The translations under genes and the position numbers were made by a program. From Rotaria sordida (lineage: Eukaryota; Rotifera; Eurotatoria; Philodinida; Philodinidae): a stretch of 64,000 nucleotides of DNA. Shown here one piece after another: positions 13,201-24,812 of the stretch (its first letter is position 1; each line of letters opens with the position of its first letter). The stretch spans positions 81,492-145,491 of the forward strand of contig CAJNOL010000141.1 in the NCBI GenBank assembly GCA_905250125.1. The letters are read 5' to 3'. The notes below the pieces were generated by a model. That model saw only the letters and a list, made by a program, of their open reading frames with translations. It was not told the DNA's origin and ran no database searches.

Positions 13201-14822
13201 AAAAATTCAAAGCCTTCTGTGTGACGAAAATTGACTTTTTTTTGCAATAAGTGTGGATGGGCTTCAATATAAATAAGTATATTATATCTATGTATTTTTC
13301 TTATTTTTAGTGCTTTAGAAACAACATTTTCTCGTTGGCAAACTGAACAAGTTGTAAATTGGTTATATGGTATTGGTCTTGGTCAATATGCAAGTGAATG
13401 TCGTAAACATTTTAAAAATGGATTACAATTGTTACATGCAACACCACAAGAGTTAGAAAAAGTATTATAAAAATAACTTGAATATATATTTAATAAATAA
13501 TTTTCTTTTAATAAATTTTAAGAAAATAGGCATGCGTAATCCATTACATCGTAAAAAACTTCAATTATGTTTAAATGGTTTATGTACACGACAAACTGAA
13601 GCAAATATTCTTGATACACATTGGGTTCAAAGTATATATATATATAGATACATTAATTAAAACTAATTATTAATAATTTAATTATTATTTTTCTTTTAAA
13701 GAATGGCTTGATGATATTGGTTTACCACAATATAAAGAATATTTTGCTGAATCAAAAGTTGATGGACGTTTACTTAATAATTTAACTCTTGTAAGAAAAA
13801 AACAATTTTTTTCTTAATTAATTTTCTTCTTCAATTGTTTGTTTATTTTTTCTATTAAAGGAAGATATTATTTATTTAAATATAACAAATGAACTTCATC
13901 ATTTAAGTATAAAACGTGCTATACAAGTTTTACGTTTAAATGGTTTTAATCCAACATGTATAAAACGACGTCCAAGTCCAGATGATAAAAATGATATGAC
14001 TGAAATTATGCATTGGTCAAATCATCGTGTTATGGAATGGTTAAGATCAATTGATTTATCTGAATATGCACCAAATTTACGTGGATCAGGTGTTTGTGGT
14101 GCTTTAATTGTAAGAAATAGCAAAAATTCTTTATTTAAGAAGAGTTAAAAATAAAAATTATCGATTTTTCTTTTAGATTCTTGAATTACGTTTTAATGCA
14201 TCGACATTAGCAGAAATATTATCCATACCAATGTCAAAAACATTATTAAGACGACATTTAACAATGCGTTATCAAGAATTAATTGGTAATGATTTACAAA
14301 ATCGTAAAAATCAATATGAAAAATCACCAAATTATCAATCCTTAACACCACATACAAAAATTAAAATTTCACGAGGTTTATTTTCTCATCGCCGAACACG
14401 TTCAATTGAAGCTGATGATCTAGTTTGTCCAATGAATGAAAATGGCATTCCGAATGGTATATCACCCAGTCTTAAAGTAAATCATTGGATTATTTTTTTT
14501 CTTTTTCGTTCGTTTATTTTTTTGCTCTTTTATCAATGTTTTAATTATATAATTTAGCGTTTTCAACGAAAAGAATCAACATTGGCTGATACTATTGAGG
14601 ACGAAGTGGGTTTATATCTTGCTGCTCATTTCGAAAAAAAAAAAATATATATATATCTGATTTGCATGAGTGATTTATTTGGAGAGCATGAGAAAATAAC
14701 TTTTCTTTACTATTGGGTTGTTGGGATTTAAATTGAAATTTTTTTTCCTTAAATAGAATTATAAATTTTTGTTTTTGTTTTAGCTTGTTCTCGCTCACGA
14801 TAGTCCAACGACGGTTGTCTAG
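7247..14822 (+). CDS. PPFIBP1: Liprin-beta (coiled coil plus three SAM domains)
   Basis: Seen: 19 exons join in frame to 820 residues: 7247-7471, 8638-8865, 9640-9762, 9832-9940, 10696-10757, 10821-10953, 11012-11115, 11199-11324, 11377-11418, 11487-11562, 11633-11759, 11831-11953, 13311-13461, 13523-13631, 13702-13790, 13861-14109, 14177-14476, 14558-14605, 14784-14822. N-terminal half: coiled-coil segments (LREKLHRLENERSSLNLQIQ; LDTLEKERYELEDKVRRLQ; ERLRRRIESLVKSNDEKERK). Middle: Ser-rich linker. C-terminal part: three SAM domains at roughly residues 497-568, 575-642 and 660-735. The motifs GMRNPLHRKKLQL, WLDDIGLPQYKEYF, HHLSIKRAIQVLR and HRVMEWLRSIDLSEYAPNLR match liprin-beta rather than liprin-alpha. 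Known: liprin-beta is a cytosolic scaffold that pairs with liprin-alpha through SAM domains at synapses and cell edges. The C-terminus TTVV fits a class I PDZ ligand. The 1.36-kb intron 11954-13310 holds an inverted repeat. Confidence 0.92.
9362..9490 (+). other. Candidate alternative first coding exon of liprin-beta (A)
   Basis: Seen: an ATG-initiated 43-codon open segment (MSIVVKTLACGSLSN..., Asn/Gly-rich) ends in phase 0 right before GTTTGT, a usable donor. It would splice in frame to the exon at 9640. It lies inside the 774-bp intron after exon 2, downstream of a purine-rich tract. Inference: an alternative promoter and start giving an isoform without the first coiled coil. It could be chance; the donor is not the strongest consensus. 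Confidence 0.4.
10309..10423 (+). other. Candidate alternative first coding exon of liprin-beta (B)
   Basis: Seen: ATG at 10309 opens 38 codons (MSSYITSEIDSEPWIFDYQH...) and stops in phase 1 at a perfect G/GTAAGT donor. Phase 1 is exactly what the exon at 10696 needs. It cannot be a cassette exon, because joining the upstream exon at either nearby AG gives an immediate stop. The codons are diverse rather than low-complexity. Inference: a third start for liprin-beta, giving a protein with only the last coiled-coil piece and the SAM domains. Confidence 0.5.
12090..12625. repeat. Inverted repeat in liprin-beta intron
   Basis: Seen: GACTCCGAATAT near 12165 pairs with ATATTCGGAGTC near 12540, GTTATCGATCATCTTG near 12149 with CAACATGGTCGATAAC near 12553, and AACTGATTAATC near 12106 with GATTAATCAGTTT near 12595. 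The arms are about 90 bp around an unpaired middle of some 350 bp. Inference: a TIR-bearing non-autonomous element in the intron just before the first SAM exon. Confidence 0.6.
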
Positions 14823-16112
14823 CAAATTGAAAAGTCAAATGTTTTTATTTACAAAGCCATTTATGCTCATTGTATAAACATAAAAATTCTTTTTTTTTCT
14901 GTGTGCCATTCTTACTTTCGTTCTATCAATTGTATCTATATCGTAGAATATTGCTTTGAATAAAAAAAACAATATTGTTTCTTTTTTTTTTCTATAAATA
15001 AAATCAGTAACGTTATTAATTATCACTTCTTAATAAGTATCTTTGTTTTACTAGCAAGCCAAATTGGACCATTAACCATTCATAGATGGTTCATTAGTAG
15101 TTTTATGCAGAAGAGTGAGGTTAGTTTCTCAGCAGCAAACTCAAGCGAAATTTTGAATACGGGAGATAGCTTCGAGACGAAAACATTATAAGAAAAACTA
15201 TTGAAACTTTAAAGGGCTTTCGATGCGTTTTCAGTATATCTATAGTAGTCTAATATTTGACTAGATTGTAGAAAGTTTTGAAAATATTCTGAGTCCAATA
15301 ATGTCTTCATTAGAAAGAGTATTTAATTTTGCATCATTTCATATAATTTTATTACGTCCCATCTAACATCAATTTGACCTATTTGAATGTTTTTTCCATG
15401 CGAGCCGCCTTCGCTCATATACCCATTCGATAGAGCAAAGAAGGAGCTACAAAGTGATATATATACATAACTCATTTGAATTCGGATTGGTCCAAGATAT
15501 CTAAAATGCATTACAATGTTCGAGGAGGGGGAGGGGGTGAGATGCCTAGATGTGCGGTAAGCTCGATGCCGAATAATCAATATCAATAAAATTAATGAAT
15601 ATCCTCTCGATGACATGTATCATAGAGAGAAACAAACAAATATTAGACGGTATTCGAGTTTCACTTGAATACGAAATGCGGTGCGAAGCATGAATATCGA
15701 TTTTCGATAAAAAAACGACATCGAACACAAAAAGATTAATCGTTCTAGTATATTGGAACTCATAGATTCATATGTGATATCAGTTTTCGTAAAAACTTTT
15801 ATCAGGCAGTTTTGAGCTGCAATAAATGTTATAATTCTTTTATACTGATTATCACTAACGTATAATAAATATAATACAACTGACTTCTATGGGAAAATTT
15901 TCTAAAATCTGAAGTTCTACTAAGAAATGTTTCTATCTACATAATGTTCATTTATGTGTTATACTTTATTCTGAAGTGCACCACACTTTGAAAAATTTTT
16001 GACACGCTTACTTATAATAAATTTTCATGCATTAGAAATATAGATAAATTTCTGATCAAGGATAATATAAAAGAAAAATTAAATTTTCTTTCAAAAAACC
16101 ATGAAGTCAAAG
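14823..16112. other. Intergenic, no gene seen
   Basis: Nothing recognised. Around 15520-15540 is a short G-rich run (GGAGGGGGAGGGGG). The open frames on the minus strand at 15323-15728 have no family resemblance and no splice structure, and I treat them as chance. Confidence 0.4.
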
Positions 16113-18076
16113 GGTTAATCAAGATTGGGTTTGTGATGGAGGTAGGAGGTTTCATCGGTAGTTTTTTTTCTTAATGAATTATAATAAAATACTTCTATTT
16201 TAGATAATGATTGTCTTGATAATAGGTAATCAATAAAAAATATCAACATATTTTATGATTCCATTTTTTTTATTGAGTGATGAAACATTTGAATTATGTC
16301 GAACAGTACCTTGTAATTCAACAAATCGTTTTCGGTATGAGAATTTTTTTCTTTTTTCTGTCGATAAGAAGAAAACAGAAACACATCTTTTGTGAAACAC
16401 AATCTAAAAGAAGTGTTGAAATATAGGAGTAAAAATTTGGATCCATTCCACGGACCATATGTCGATAACGTCTCGTCACAAGTATCTTCCCCAAATGTTC
16501 CTGGTTGATTTGTTCCAACTTAGTTTTTCCGAATTTGGCCCACGCTAAGAAAACTCAGCCCGTTCCTAATTAAGCTCTTATTCGCCAACTAAGATGTAGG
16601 TCTCGATTTGGGGAGAATTAAGTAAAAGGATAAAGAAGAAATATGTTCCAAAATAGAAAAAAAATAAAACACTCTTTCTGTTATTATCAACAGCATTTAT
16701 ATCGCGTTTTATATTTTAATTTGATTTAAAGATGTACAAATGGTCGATATATCTATCGATGCGATGTATGTGATCACACAGATAATTGTGATGATGGTAG
16801 TGATGAAGATATTTATGATGTATACACAATCAAATCGACTAGTAAATATGTCCAGAATTTCATTGTACTCATACAAATCGTTGTATCGATATTCAGATTT
16901 ATGTGATGAAAGTAAATATTTATAAAACAAAATAATTTTGATTAATTTCTTATTAATTTAGCTAATTTAGCTGATGATTGTGGTGATGAATGAGATGAAT
17001 TATCATGTCGTCATAATATAACAAATAACATGTGCTAATCAAACAAATCATTGTGATTAACGATGTCATGATTTACCAAATGGATGAGGAATTGTTTGTC
17101 CATGTAATACACGTTATAAATATAATAAAGAATCATTTAAATGTGAAGATATAAATGAATATGAAAATGTTACTTTAAATTATTGTTCACAAATATGTGT
17201 TTATAAAAGAGGTAGTTTTTGATGTGAATGTGCAACTGGTTTTCAACGAAGTGTAGTTAATAGATCGGATTGTCATGTAGGAGGTAAAATTTTTTATTAA
17301 AAAAAAACAAAACTATTGAATTCCTACGTAGACATTTGAGAAAGTATAGAGTTTCATTATAAATGTCGAAAGATAAAAAAAAATTAAATCAGGAAGTCTT
17401 ATTCTCTCATGATTGAATGCAAATAATTTTTTTTTAGGGTCATAATCTCGTTTTCGACTCAATCGTTAATGATCACATACCTTCATAATTATATTTTATT
17501 TTTTAGAATTTTAATACAAAAACAAATATTTTTATTTATCTTTTCTTTTTTATTGTACAGATCAAACAATTGATCTTATGATATGTGAACCTGATGAAAT
17601 TGGTCGTCTTTGTCGAAATCCAATAGAAAATGCATCACATTATGATATATTTGTTGAAGATCAACATGATACTAGTTTTATTTCTATTGATATAAATAAT
17701 CGTATATTCTATTGGATAGGTGAAGCTACATCAAAAATTTATCGTGCACATCTTACACCAAATACAATATCAACAGTACATCCACAAGCACTTTTAAACG
17801 AAGATAATAATCATTTAATAATTCCAAGTAGTATTGCTATTGATTGGATTAGTCAAAATCTTTATGTTTCTGATCTTATTCATAATTGTATATAGATTTT
17901 AAAAAATGATGAACGTTATGCAACTAAATTAATAACAAATATTGAATCATCAAGGGTTATTGCTGTTAATCCAATACTTGAAGTACTTTATTTTATTAAT
18001 TATGAACTCGGACCTATGAATAATTCTAATGGACGTATTGTTGCTATTGAATTAGCTTATATGAATGATAAAAACT
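16113..18076 (+). pseudogene. Broken fragment of an LDL-receptor-related protein gene
   Basis: Seen: exon-like pieces at about 16113-16141, 16204-16225, 16278-16334, 16732-16916, 16974-17281 and 17560-18076 still have GT-AG borders and splice in phase. They give LDL-receptor class A modules (DWVCDGDNDCLDNSDE; CDHTDNCDDGSDE), an EGF-like module (CSQICVYKRGSF, CECATGFQRS) and YWTD-type propeller sequence (NNRIFYWIGEATSKIYRAHL; PSSIAIDWISQNLYVSDL). In-frame stops lie at 16991, 17058, 17085, 17220 and 17893, and the reading frame slips about three times among the LDLa and EGF modules. Both ends stop abruptly, and the right end runs into unrelated DNA near 18077. Known: LRPs are giant endocytic receptors. 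Inference: a decayed segmental duplicate, not a retrocopy, since introns are kept. Confidence 0.8.
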
Positions 18077-18930
18077 GCAGTCTTCTGTCTAGTTCCTGCC
18101 AAACATTTATTCCAAAAATATCCATTCACCTTTTGCTTTTCTTCGAAATGAGCATTCGTTGCTATTATCGTCGCGTATCATAGCAAACAGTTTTTTATCG
18201 AAATTTTATTATTATGATGTTAGTTGAATAATCATGAAATATTGCAAACATATAGAGCATTTCTTGTACTATCAGTACTTATAGAATGAAAGTTTTCTCA
18301 AACATTCTATTCCGCAGTAAAGAGTCATCGCTGCTACTTTTCGAATGCCCTAAGTAAACCAATGAATAGAGTACGTGCTTGTGATCTTCATATCACTAAT
18401 ATTTAGGAATGTTGCCTTTCGTGGAAGCAGACTAGTTGAATCTTTAAACCGACGATTGTGAACAATAAGTAAAAGATCGTTAATTTGAAGACTGAATATA
18501 AAATTTACTATTTATCTGTATTTTATATCATTAATTATTCTGATACAAGTTTGTAGAAAAGAAATGAAAGGTATATGCATATATTATAGTTTGGATGTGG
18601 ATGAGAACGAGGTCCCTATTCTATCCACACTCTCATTCAATATTTGTTAATAAGTTTGAACTAAAAAACTTTTGCTATTTTAATTGTTTGTCTTTCTTTG
18701 TATTTTCCTGTGCATCAAAAAAAAACAAGAAAAACTTCGATTTCATCGAATCAAAATTGAAATTTTAGATTTGACTCAAATATCTTTAATGAAAAAAGAA
18801 AAAAATACACTTTTTAGTCATTGATCTGAATCGATCGACTCTTCTCTAGTTCAAACTTTGATCGATTATCGAAAACGTCATAGAAATCGATGATGTGATC
18901 ATTGCGTTTATTTTAGAAACAGATCATATA

Positions 18931-19260
18931 GAGGTGTGGCAAAAATTATCCGTACAATTTTGATAATAACGACATTTTTCGTTCTTCAGGATTTCAAAAC
19001 ATTTAATTATGAAGTCATTAAATGCTGGAAAGAATAAGTGACACGTTCGTACCATTTTCTTTGAAATGCAATTCTAGTTAGTGCATAAGTAGATTTAGTT
19101 AATAAAAAATTGCGGATCTTTATTTTGAGAGACTTCTGCAAGAGAATTGAAAATCGAATTTTTTTTTTCAAACAAATATAATTTCCACGTATACGATAAT
19201 GAGAATAATAGATATTTTCTATTCTGTTATCAAAACCATACGGATAATTTTTGTCGCATC
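18931..19260. mobile_element. Tc1/mariner-like MITE
   Basis: Seen: terminal inverted repeats of about 35 bp. GGTGTGGCAAAAATTATCCG at the left (18933) faces its near-complement at the right end (19220-19260), both continuing into a TTTTGATAA-type stretch. The 330-bp element has no coding capacity. TA flanks the left end; the right flank has drifted. Known: termini of the form GGTGTGGCAAAAATTAT... are typical of Tc1-like elements. It sits between the LRP fragment and the ADP-ribosyl cyclase gene. The DNA from 18077 to 18930 holds nothing I recognise. Confidence 0.6.
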
Positions 19261-19428
19261 TGTGAGTGTCTCATATCATAGTTAACAAATGATAGAAATC
19301 ATATCATTACAATTTAACAATGATCGAAACTAATTATTGATGATAATCGATCTATGTTGTGTTCATTTTTAAACTCAATTTATTTTTGTTACTTAACTAC
19401 ATTTTATTTAATCCTAGTTGGATTACAT

Positions 19429-20912
19429 TTAACCTGAAATTATTTTCAAACTATAATATTGAATAAAGAAAAGACACGAAAAGACAATTAAAGATAATGA
19501 ATTTCGATTGCTATTTGATTTTCCATATAATTTTATATTCCATGTTTGTCGTAAAACTTCTCGAGCTATTTGACATTCACGTGCTTCCCATTTGTCACTA
19601 CACATAATTAAAATTAATTCTTCTGGATCATCTTTACATGCATAATCAAAGCCATGGCTTCGAACTAATTTTTCTAAATCAAGAAGACTTTTTTCACCAC
19701 ATTTTTCTCTATTGAAAATTAAACCAAAAAGAAAGATTTATACTTTTTTAATGAAATAAAATAATGAATAAACATACACAGCTATTTCATCAGGTGAATG
19801 TAAAACAAGAGTATTGACTTTTGTAACACGGTATGTACCATTTCGGCGTAAATTAGGAAGTTCAAAAGAAGAAAAAAAAGAATTATTACGAAATGCTGAT
19901 TTACCATGTGCTTGGCTTCCATTTAAAACAACATAAATTTCACCGACTGCTAATTGTGCAAACTAACATAATGAAAAAACAAGAAACAAAAATTTCAATG
20001 AAATTAAATCATATTTTTTTCTTTTATATTACCGTTTTTGATGCCAATCCCCAAAAAGCCAAATCAGCCCATTGATTACTTTTACAAGTATATGGACAAC
20101 TAACAAAATCAAAACCTTCCGTATCATTTTCTTTTCCACACCATATAAGACCATCAACCATAGCTGCTGCCAGCGTATCTTCTAAAGTTACATAATTGCG
20201 ACCATTACCACTATAAGTATGAGTAATAGCATATGTACCACTCCAAAACATTGCCTAATATGAAAAATAAATGAAATTTTAAAAAAAACAGAAAAAAATT
20301 TCATTAATTATTTACTTACCCGATTAATGACATGTACGCCATCGAGTGCTAGATCAAAGTAACGTTCATATGTACTCATATTCATATTACAGTATGATTT
20401 ATATCGAACTGCTGATTCAAATACTTCATAAAGTTTTGTACAATTTTTTATGCTACTTAAAAAAAAAGAAAATTAATTCTTGTTTTTGTTTTCAAAATCG
20501 AAATATTTTTCTTACGACTGATTTGTTAGAAAAAGACTATGTTTAACATATTGATAGTCATGACAACGACCAATCATTATTTCTTTAAGACCACAAGTTG
20601 TTCCATTAGTTTTTATATATGTACCGTTACATGGATTAAATACATTTTGATTAGTAACTATTGTAGGTGTTGTTCTACTTCTATTAACATTTGCCAGTGG
20701 TTTAAGACGCGGTCGATTACTACGAATTTTATCACTCAAATGAGGTGCTTCTAAATGAATATCTTTTGACTGTGTTTTATTGAACGATGTCACACTATTG
20801 ACATTCATTATTATTAATAATAGAAAGGAAATAACTAAAAGACCATAAGTATTTTTATTCTTTTTATCTGTATTTCAACAACGGACTTACCGTAAACTTG
20901 GCAGTGGAACAT
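19429..20912 (-). CDS. ADP-ribosyl cyclase (CD38/Aplysia cyclase family)
   Basis: Seen on the minus strand: exons 20891-20912, 20516-20834, 20320-20455, 20033-20254, 19778-19962 and 19429-19708 join in frame to 387 residues. The start MFHCQVY runs into a hydrophobic VISFLLLLII stretch (signal peptide or anchor). Family motifs occur in order: IMIGRCHDY, FWSGT (W163), YVTLEDTLAAAMVDGLIWCG (E184), SCPYTC, FWGLASKTFAQLAVGEIYVVLNGS (W227), FELPNL (catalytic-type E267), then CGEKSLLDLE. A hydrophobic C-terminal tail (SLIVFSCLFFIQYY) could be a GPI-attachment signal. Known: these enzymes convert NAD+ to cyclic ADP-ribose or ADP-ribose, and NADP to NAADP, outside the cell or in vesicles; the two Trp and two Glu positions form the active site and are all kept. 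The product is about 90-130 residues longer than Aplysia cyclase or CD38. The tiny first exon (22 bp) is inferred from the signal peptide it completes. Confidence 0.88.
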
Positions 20913-21097
20913 TCTCTTATGATAGCACGTCGTTATACATTCATTATTCAAACCAACAAATATATGCTAATAATAAAAAAAAACAAATTCAAGATAATTT
21001 TATGATAAAATTATATAACGTGATAAACATTATAATTATTCACTTTTTTTAGACACACAAGATAAGGTAAATACAGTAGAAAAAAAAACGAAGTTTA

Positions 21098-21907
21098 TAG
21101 TAGTGAACAAAAGTCTCCAATCCCCGTGTCTCGGCTATTTTACATACTAGAAGTCTCAAAAATTTGTACGTATATACTGTACTAAGAATTTAGTTCAGAA
21201 ACACGAGATCACACCGATTGCTTAAATACAACAAGAATTATGATGAAGGACACGTATTTTCGCTTCAAGTTTTTAATCAAAAAAAGGTTCTCTACTAAAT
21301 TTTTTGTTACCTGTTATCAAACACATGATTAATTTTTGACATTTTAGCGTGCAAGTAGAGTCTAGTCTATGTTCTTTTTTTTAATCAAAAGATCAGATGA
21401 TTTAATTGAAGATTGCTGTCTCTGAGTTCTCTGTACCAGCACGATGATTACTCTAGTGGGCTTTTCATATAGTGGAAGGTTGTATCATGAAACTTTATCT
21501 ATATACAAAGCTCGATTCACTAAACTATTATTGATTTATAGTCTCCAAAGACCAGCAGATAGCTCTACCCTTCATCAGAATAGTCACGAAAAAATGACTA
21601 TATTTCCAGGAAGAGTTGGTGAACATCGATGAAATTACTATAGTAGATAACCAGAATAAACCACTAAATAATGAAGAATGGGTTGACTCACAAAGTTCTT
21701 CTTTTTCAAAGTTATGAAATTAAAAGGGTAAATATATGCGATCCATTGCCATCTATCATAATTCTCGTTTGATTTAAACAATCAAGGTAAGTTCGTATCT
21801 CAGACTTATATTCTTAGTGAAGAATATACACACAAATTTTTAGACCTAGAGTATATATAGTAGCCGAAATATGAAGGGAGGGTGCGAGATGCTTTTATCT
21901 ACTACTG
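21098..21907 (+). mobile_element. TA-flanked non-autonomous DNA transposon, family X, copy 1
   Basis: Seen: 810 bp bounded by inverted repeats of about 50 bp (TAGTAGTGAACAAAAGTCTC at the left; the right end reads inward from CAGTAGTAGATAAAAG). Each terminus also carries a TCGGCTATTTTACATACT-like block. TA dinucleotides flank both ends (21096-21097 and 21908-21909). The interior matches the reverse complement of 40712-41443 over most of its length: TTCTTAGTACAGTA-, TTTAATTGAAGATTGCTG- and AACCACTAAATAATGAAGAA-type blocks occur in both. No intact transposase frame. Inference: a Tc1/mariner-superfamily MITE family; the two copies lie in opposite orientation. Confidence 0.75.
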
Positions 21908-21909
21908 TA

Positions 21910-24812
21910 CGTCAGCTGTTATTGTGTTGGCAAAATTACGAAATAAAAGTTATAAATCTGATAATATGAGATGATGGACAAAGTAAATAGAAAATGACAA
22001 AGATCTTATGTCTTTCTTTTTTTTTTGTCATTATTTTTATCGTATCAATATAGTTGATTACTAACTATGTACGAAAACTGGAGAAAACTATGTCTGAATT
22101 TGCTGATAGCAACTATAAAGAGAATGACATAATTAATTCATTGTTATGTGGACCAAATCTATTCGTTTTTTTTATTTTTCGAATCTAATTTTTTTAAACA
22201 TCGACATTCGTTCTTATAAAAACAAGCATTTTTTTCCATTAATCTTTTGTTTGCATAACCAATGACAAAAACTATTCTTTCCTTATCCATGAACAAAACG
22301 TCAGCTAACTATGGTAACAAAGAACTGACATCTAAATTCAATTTATATCTAAGCTATCAATCATGAATAGACGTACGACAATATTATATTAGGGTTAGCA
22401 TTAGAATTCATTCATAGTAATGCTAATGCGTAAGGGCATTATTATTAAAATTGATTTTAATGCTTTGTTATTATTTTGCATTAGAATTAATTAATGGTAA
22501 TGTATTAACATTAAATTAACATTGTTTGCAAGTCTAATACATCGATTATCTGTGGTTTGACATCTGACAGCTCAACCTCAAAAGCACCTGATTACAGAAT
22601 GCTTTTATTCTATGATGAGAAAACAAGTTTCAATAATAGAATAAAAGCAGTCTGTTATTGAAAACTTTTATGCTTGAACCATCACAAGTCTAATCACAGC
22701 TAAAAAAAAATCTATCGAAGTTAAAAGTAATGCTCATATAATTCTAATAACAAATAATAACTAAGCATTGGAGTTAATCTGAATACTAATGCCTAGAAAT
22801 TATCATTTTTTTTCAATATTCATGCTAATACGACACTCCTAGTCTCAAAAGATTTTGTTCGCATAAACAGAACAAAGTTGTACTATTATTGAAAGTAAAC
22901 TCTCGGAATAGAACAATTATGTCCTATTATTGGAAAAACTTTCTCAGTAACAGAAAAATATTGTTCTGTTTATAAGAAAAAATCTTTTTGGAACAGATCA
23001 GTACCTGTCAAAAGAACTGTTGACACAGATTAATTATTATCAAAGAAGGAATACTTATCAAAGTAATATGTTGCTCATATAAAATGAAAACTGCTCTCAA
23101 GTAAAAGACTATAGTCAGTAGGAAGTTGTTTATCGTCTTCCATGTCTTAAATATGTCACGAATATTTACACAACATAATAACATATTGAAGAATACGATA
23201 ATTGTTATATTAGACTTGATAGGTCTGAAATAGAAAGAAAAAAGATTCTATGATATAGTATGTGATTCATACATCAGAGTGGTTTTACTATTGTAAAGAA
23301 ATGCTGCTGTATGTATACTATCGATCCTATCAGAAAAGAATAATAGAAGAAACAAGGCGATAATCCGTGACGTTCTTTCTTATGACATGCTGATTTTACC
23401 ATTCAATGATAAAGATCATCATCAACTTCAAGATGGACATGTTTGCACAAATATTGCAGCATCCAGGGCATACCAGACGTACTGATTTTTGTAGATAAGA
23501 TGCCACATAAGAGAATTAATAAAGTTGTTGCTACAGCGAAAATATTCGCCAGTAGTCATAGTTATTGTCACACACTCAATTTGTTGGAAGTATTTTTTTC
23601 GAATTGTCTTTGATTTAAAAAAAAGAAAACATTTTCTTGATTACAATAATCAATAAAACCACACAGAACTATTGTGATCGCTAAAATTTTCTTGCATATT
23701 GTCAACATAATAAATATAACGATAAATGAAGTGATCATAGATGTTAATTTGTAGATTCTTCACACATAAAAGAATGTAAATTCTTTACCCTAGAAGAATT
23801 TCAAATAATGAATTTTTACGCACTGCAGTTTAACTTAGTAAGTTAGTTTCATAACGACATTTTGTGTCATTTCTTTAATCAACTAGTTAAATATTCTTAT
23901 TAAAAAAACAAAGACACAGATATCGGAAGAGAGTAGATTCTTTATCTTCAATATTATATCAATTCTCCAAAATTAAGTATCAAAGAAATGCAAAGGCAAA
24001 AATTATCAATGGGTGTTAAGAACAACAGAAGACTTGATGATAACGATCGAGCTGATATTGATAAATATGTTTATTATGACCTCGGATTAGAATTTATTAT
24101 AATCATTTTTACCAATCTCATTTTACGAGCTTAGTACTACGCAGTTTGCAGATGCTCTATCTAATCGATAAACTGAACTTAATCAAACGAACTTTAATCG
24201 GTGCATTAAGTGATATCACCAAGATAATTTCTTTTAATCCAATATGATTCGAAGTCACACAGAGTTCTGTTCACATCGAGAAAAGTGTACAACAAAAGTT
24301 GAAATATTTCTACCACTACTACTACTACTACTTTCAACGTCAGAAGTTGCAAATTCAAATTTTGAAAGATTTTCTTATATAGTCATACAGTTCTAGAATT
24401 TTCAAGAACGTTTTCAGAACAACAAAGGTCGTGCGTACTCTCTATTGATAGTCATCATCATCATCAACTCATTCAATCTCGTTCTCAAATTTTCACTTAG
24501 TATTCAAAAAAATACCGATAAAATATAAACTATTGCAATCGAATCCAAAGGTATTTAGAAAGAGGATGATACCCTTCTCATTGTTCCTTAACACTTCACC
24601 GAACTCTGTTTCTTCTCTGGTCTATGTTTCAATGATCAGTTTTCATTATCGTACATAACTATGACAAAAATCTTTTTTCTCCACAGTGAATATTATTTTT
24701 GTTTTGTAATTTTACTACAAGATACCAATTAATAATACAAGTGATAGCAATCGACATTGGAGGATTACAATGTTTCAACAAAATATTACGGAAAACATTC
24801 ACTTCTATTTTA
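21910..24812. other. Gene-poor intergenic DNA
   Basis: No gene recognised. It contains a TAATGC/GCATTA-rich stretch (22380-22800) with short partial inverted repeats, the small palindrome at 22855-22990, and an ACT trinucleotide run near 24313-24332. Open frames are short and show no family resemblance. Confidence 0.45.
22855..22990. repeat. Small foldback palindrome
   Basis: Seen: AAAAGATTTTGTTCGCATAA near 22857 pairs with TTATAAGAAAAAATCTTTTT near 22957, and AAACAGAACAA with TTGTTCTGTTT inside it. The hairpin is about 135 bp with an imperfect stem. Likely a decayed MITE; no flanking duplication was identified. Confidence 0.5.

Noticed and set aside
15323-15728. Two overlapping minus-strand frames of 97 and 60 codons
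   Set aside because: No recognisable motif, no intron structure like the genes here, and no conserved composition.
16991-17895. In-frame TGA/TAA/TAG codons in the LRP fragment read as recoded or edited codons (several could come from CGA, CAA or CAG by C-to-T change)
   Set aside because: Integrin beta, QSOX and the oxidoreductase use TGA as a normal stop, the fragment also has frame slips and truncated ends, and one stop aligns with a Ser position rather than Arg/Gln. Plain decay explains it.
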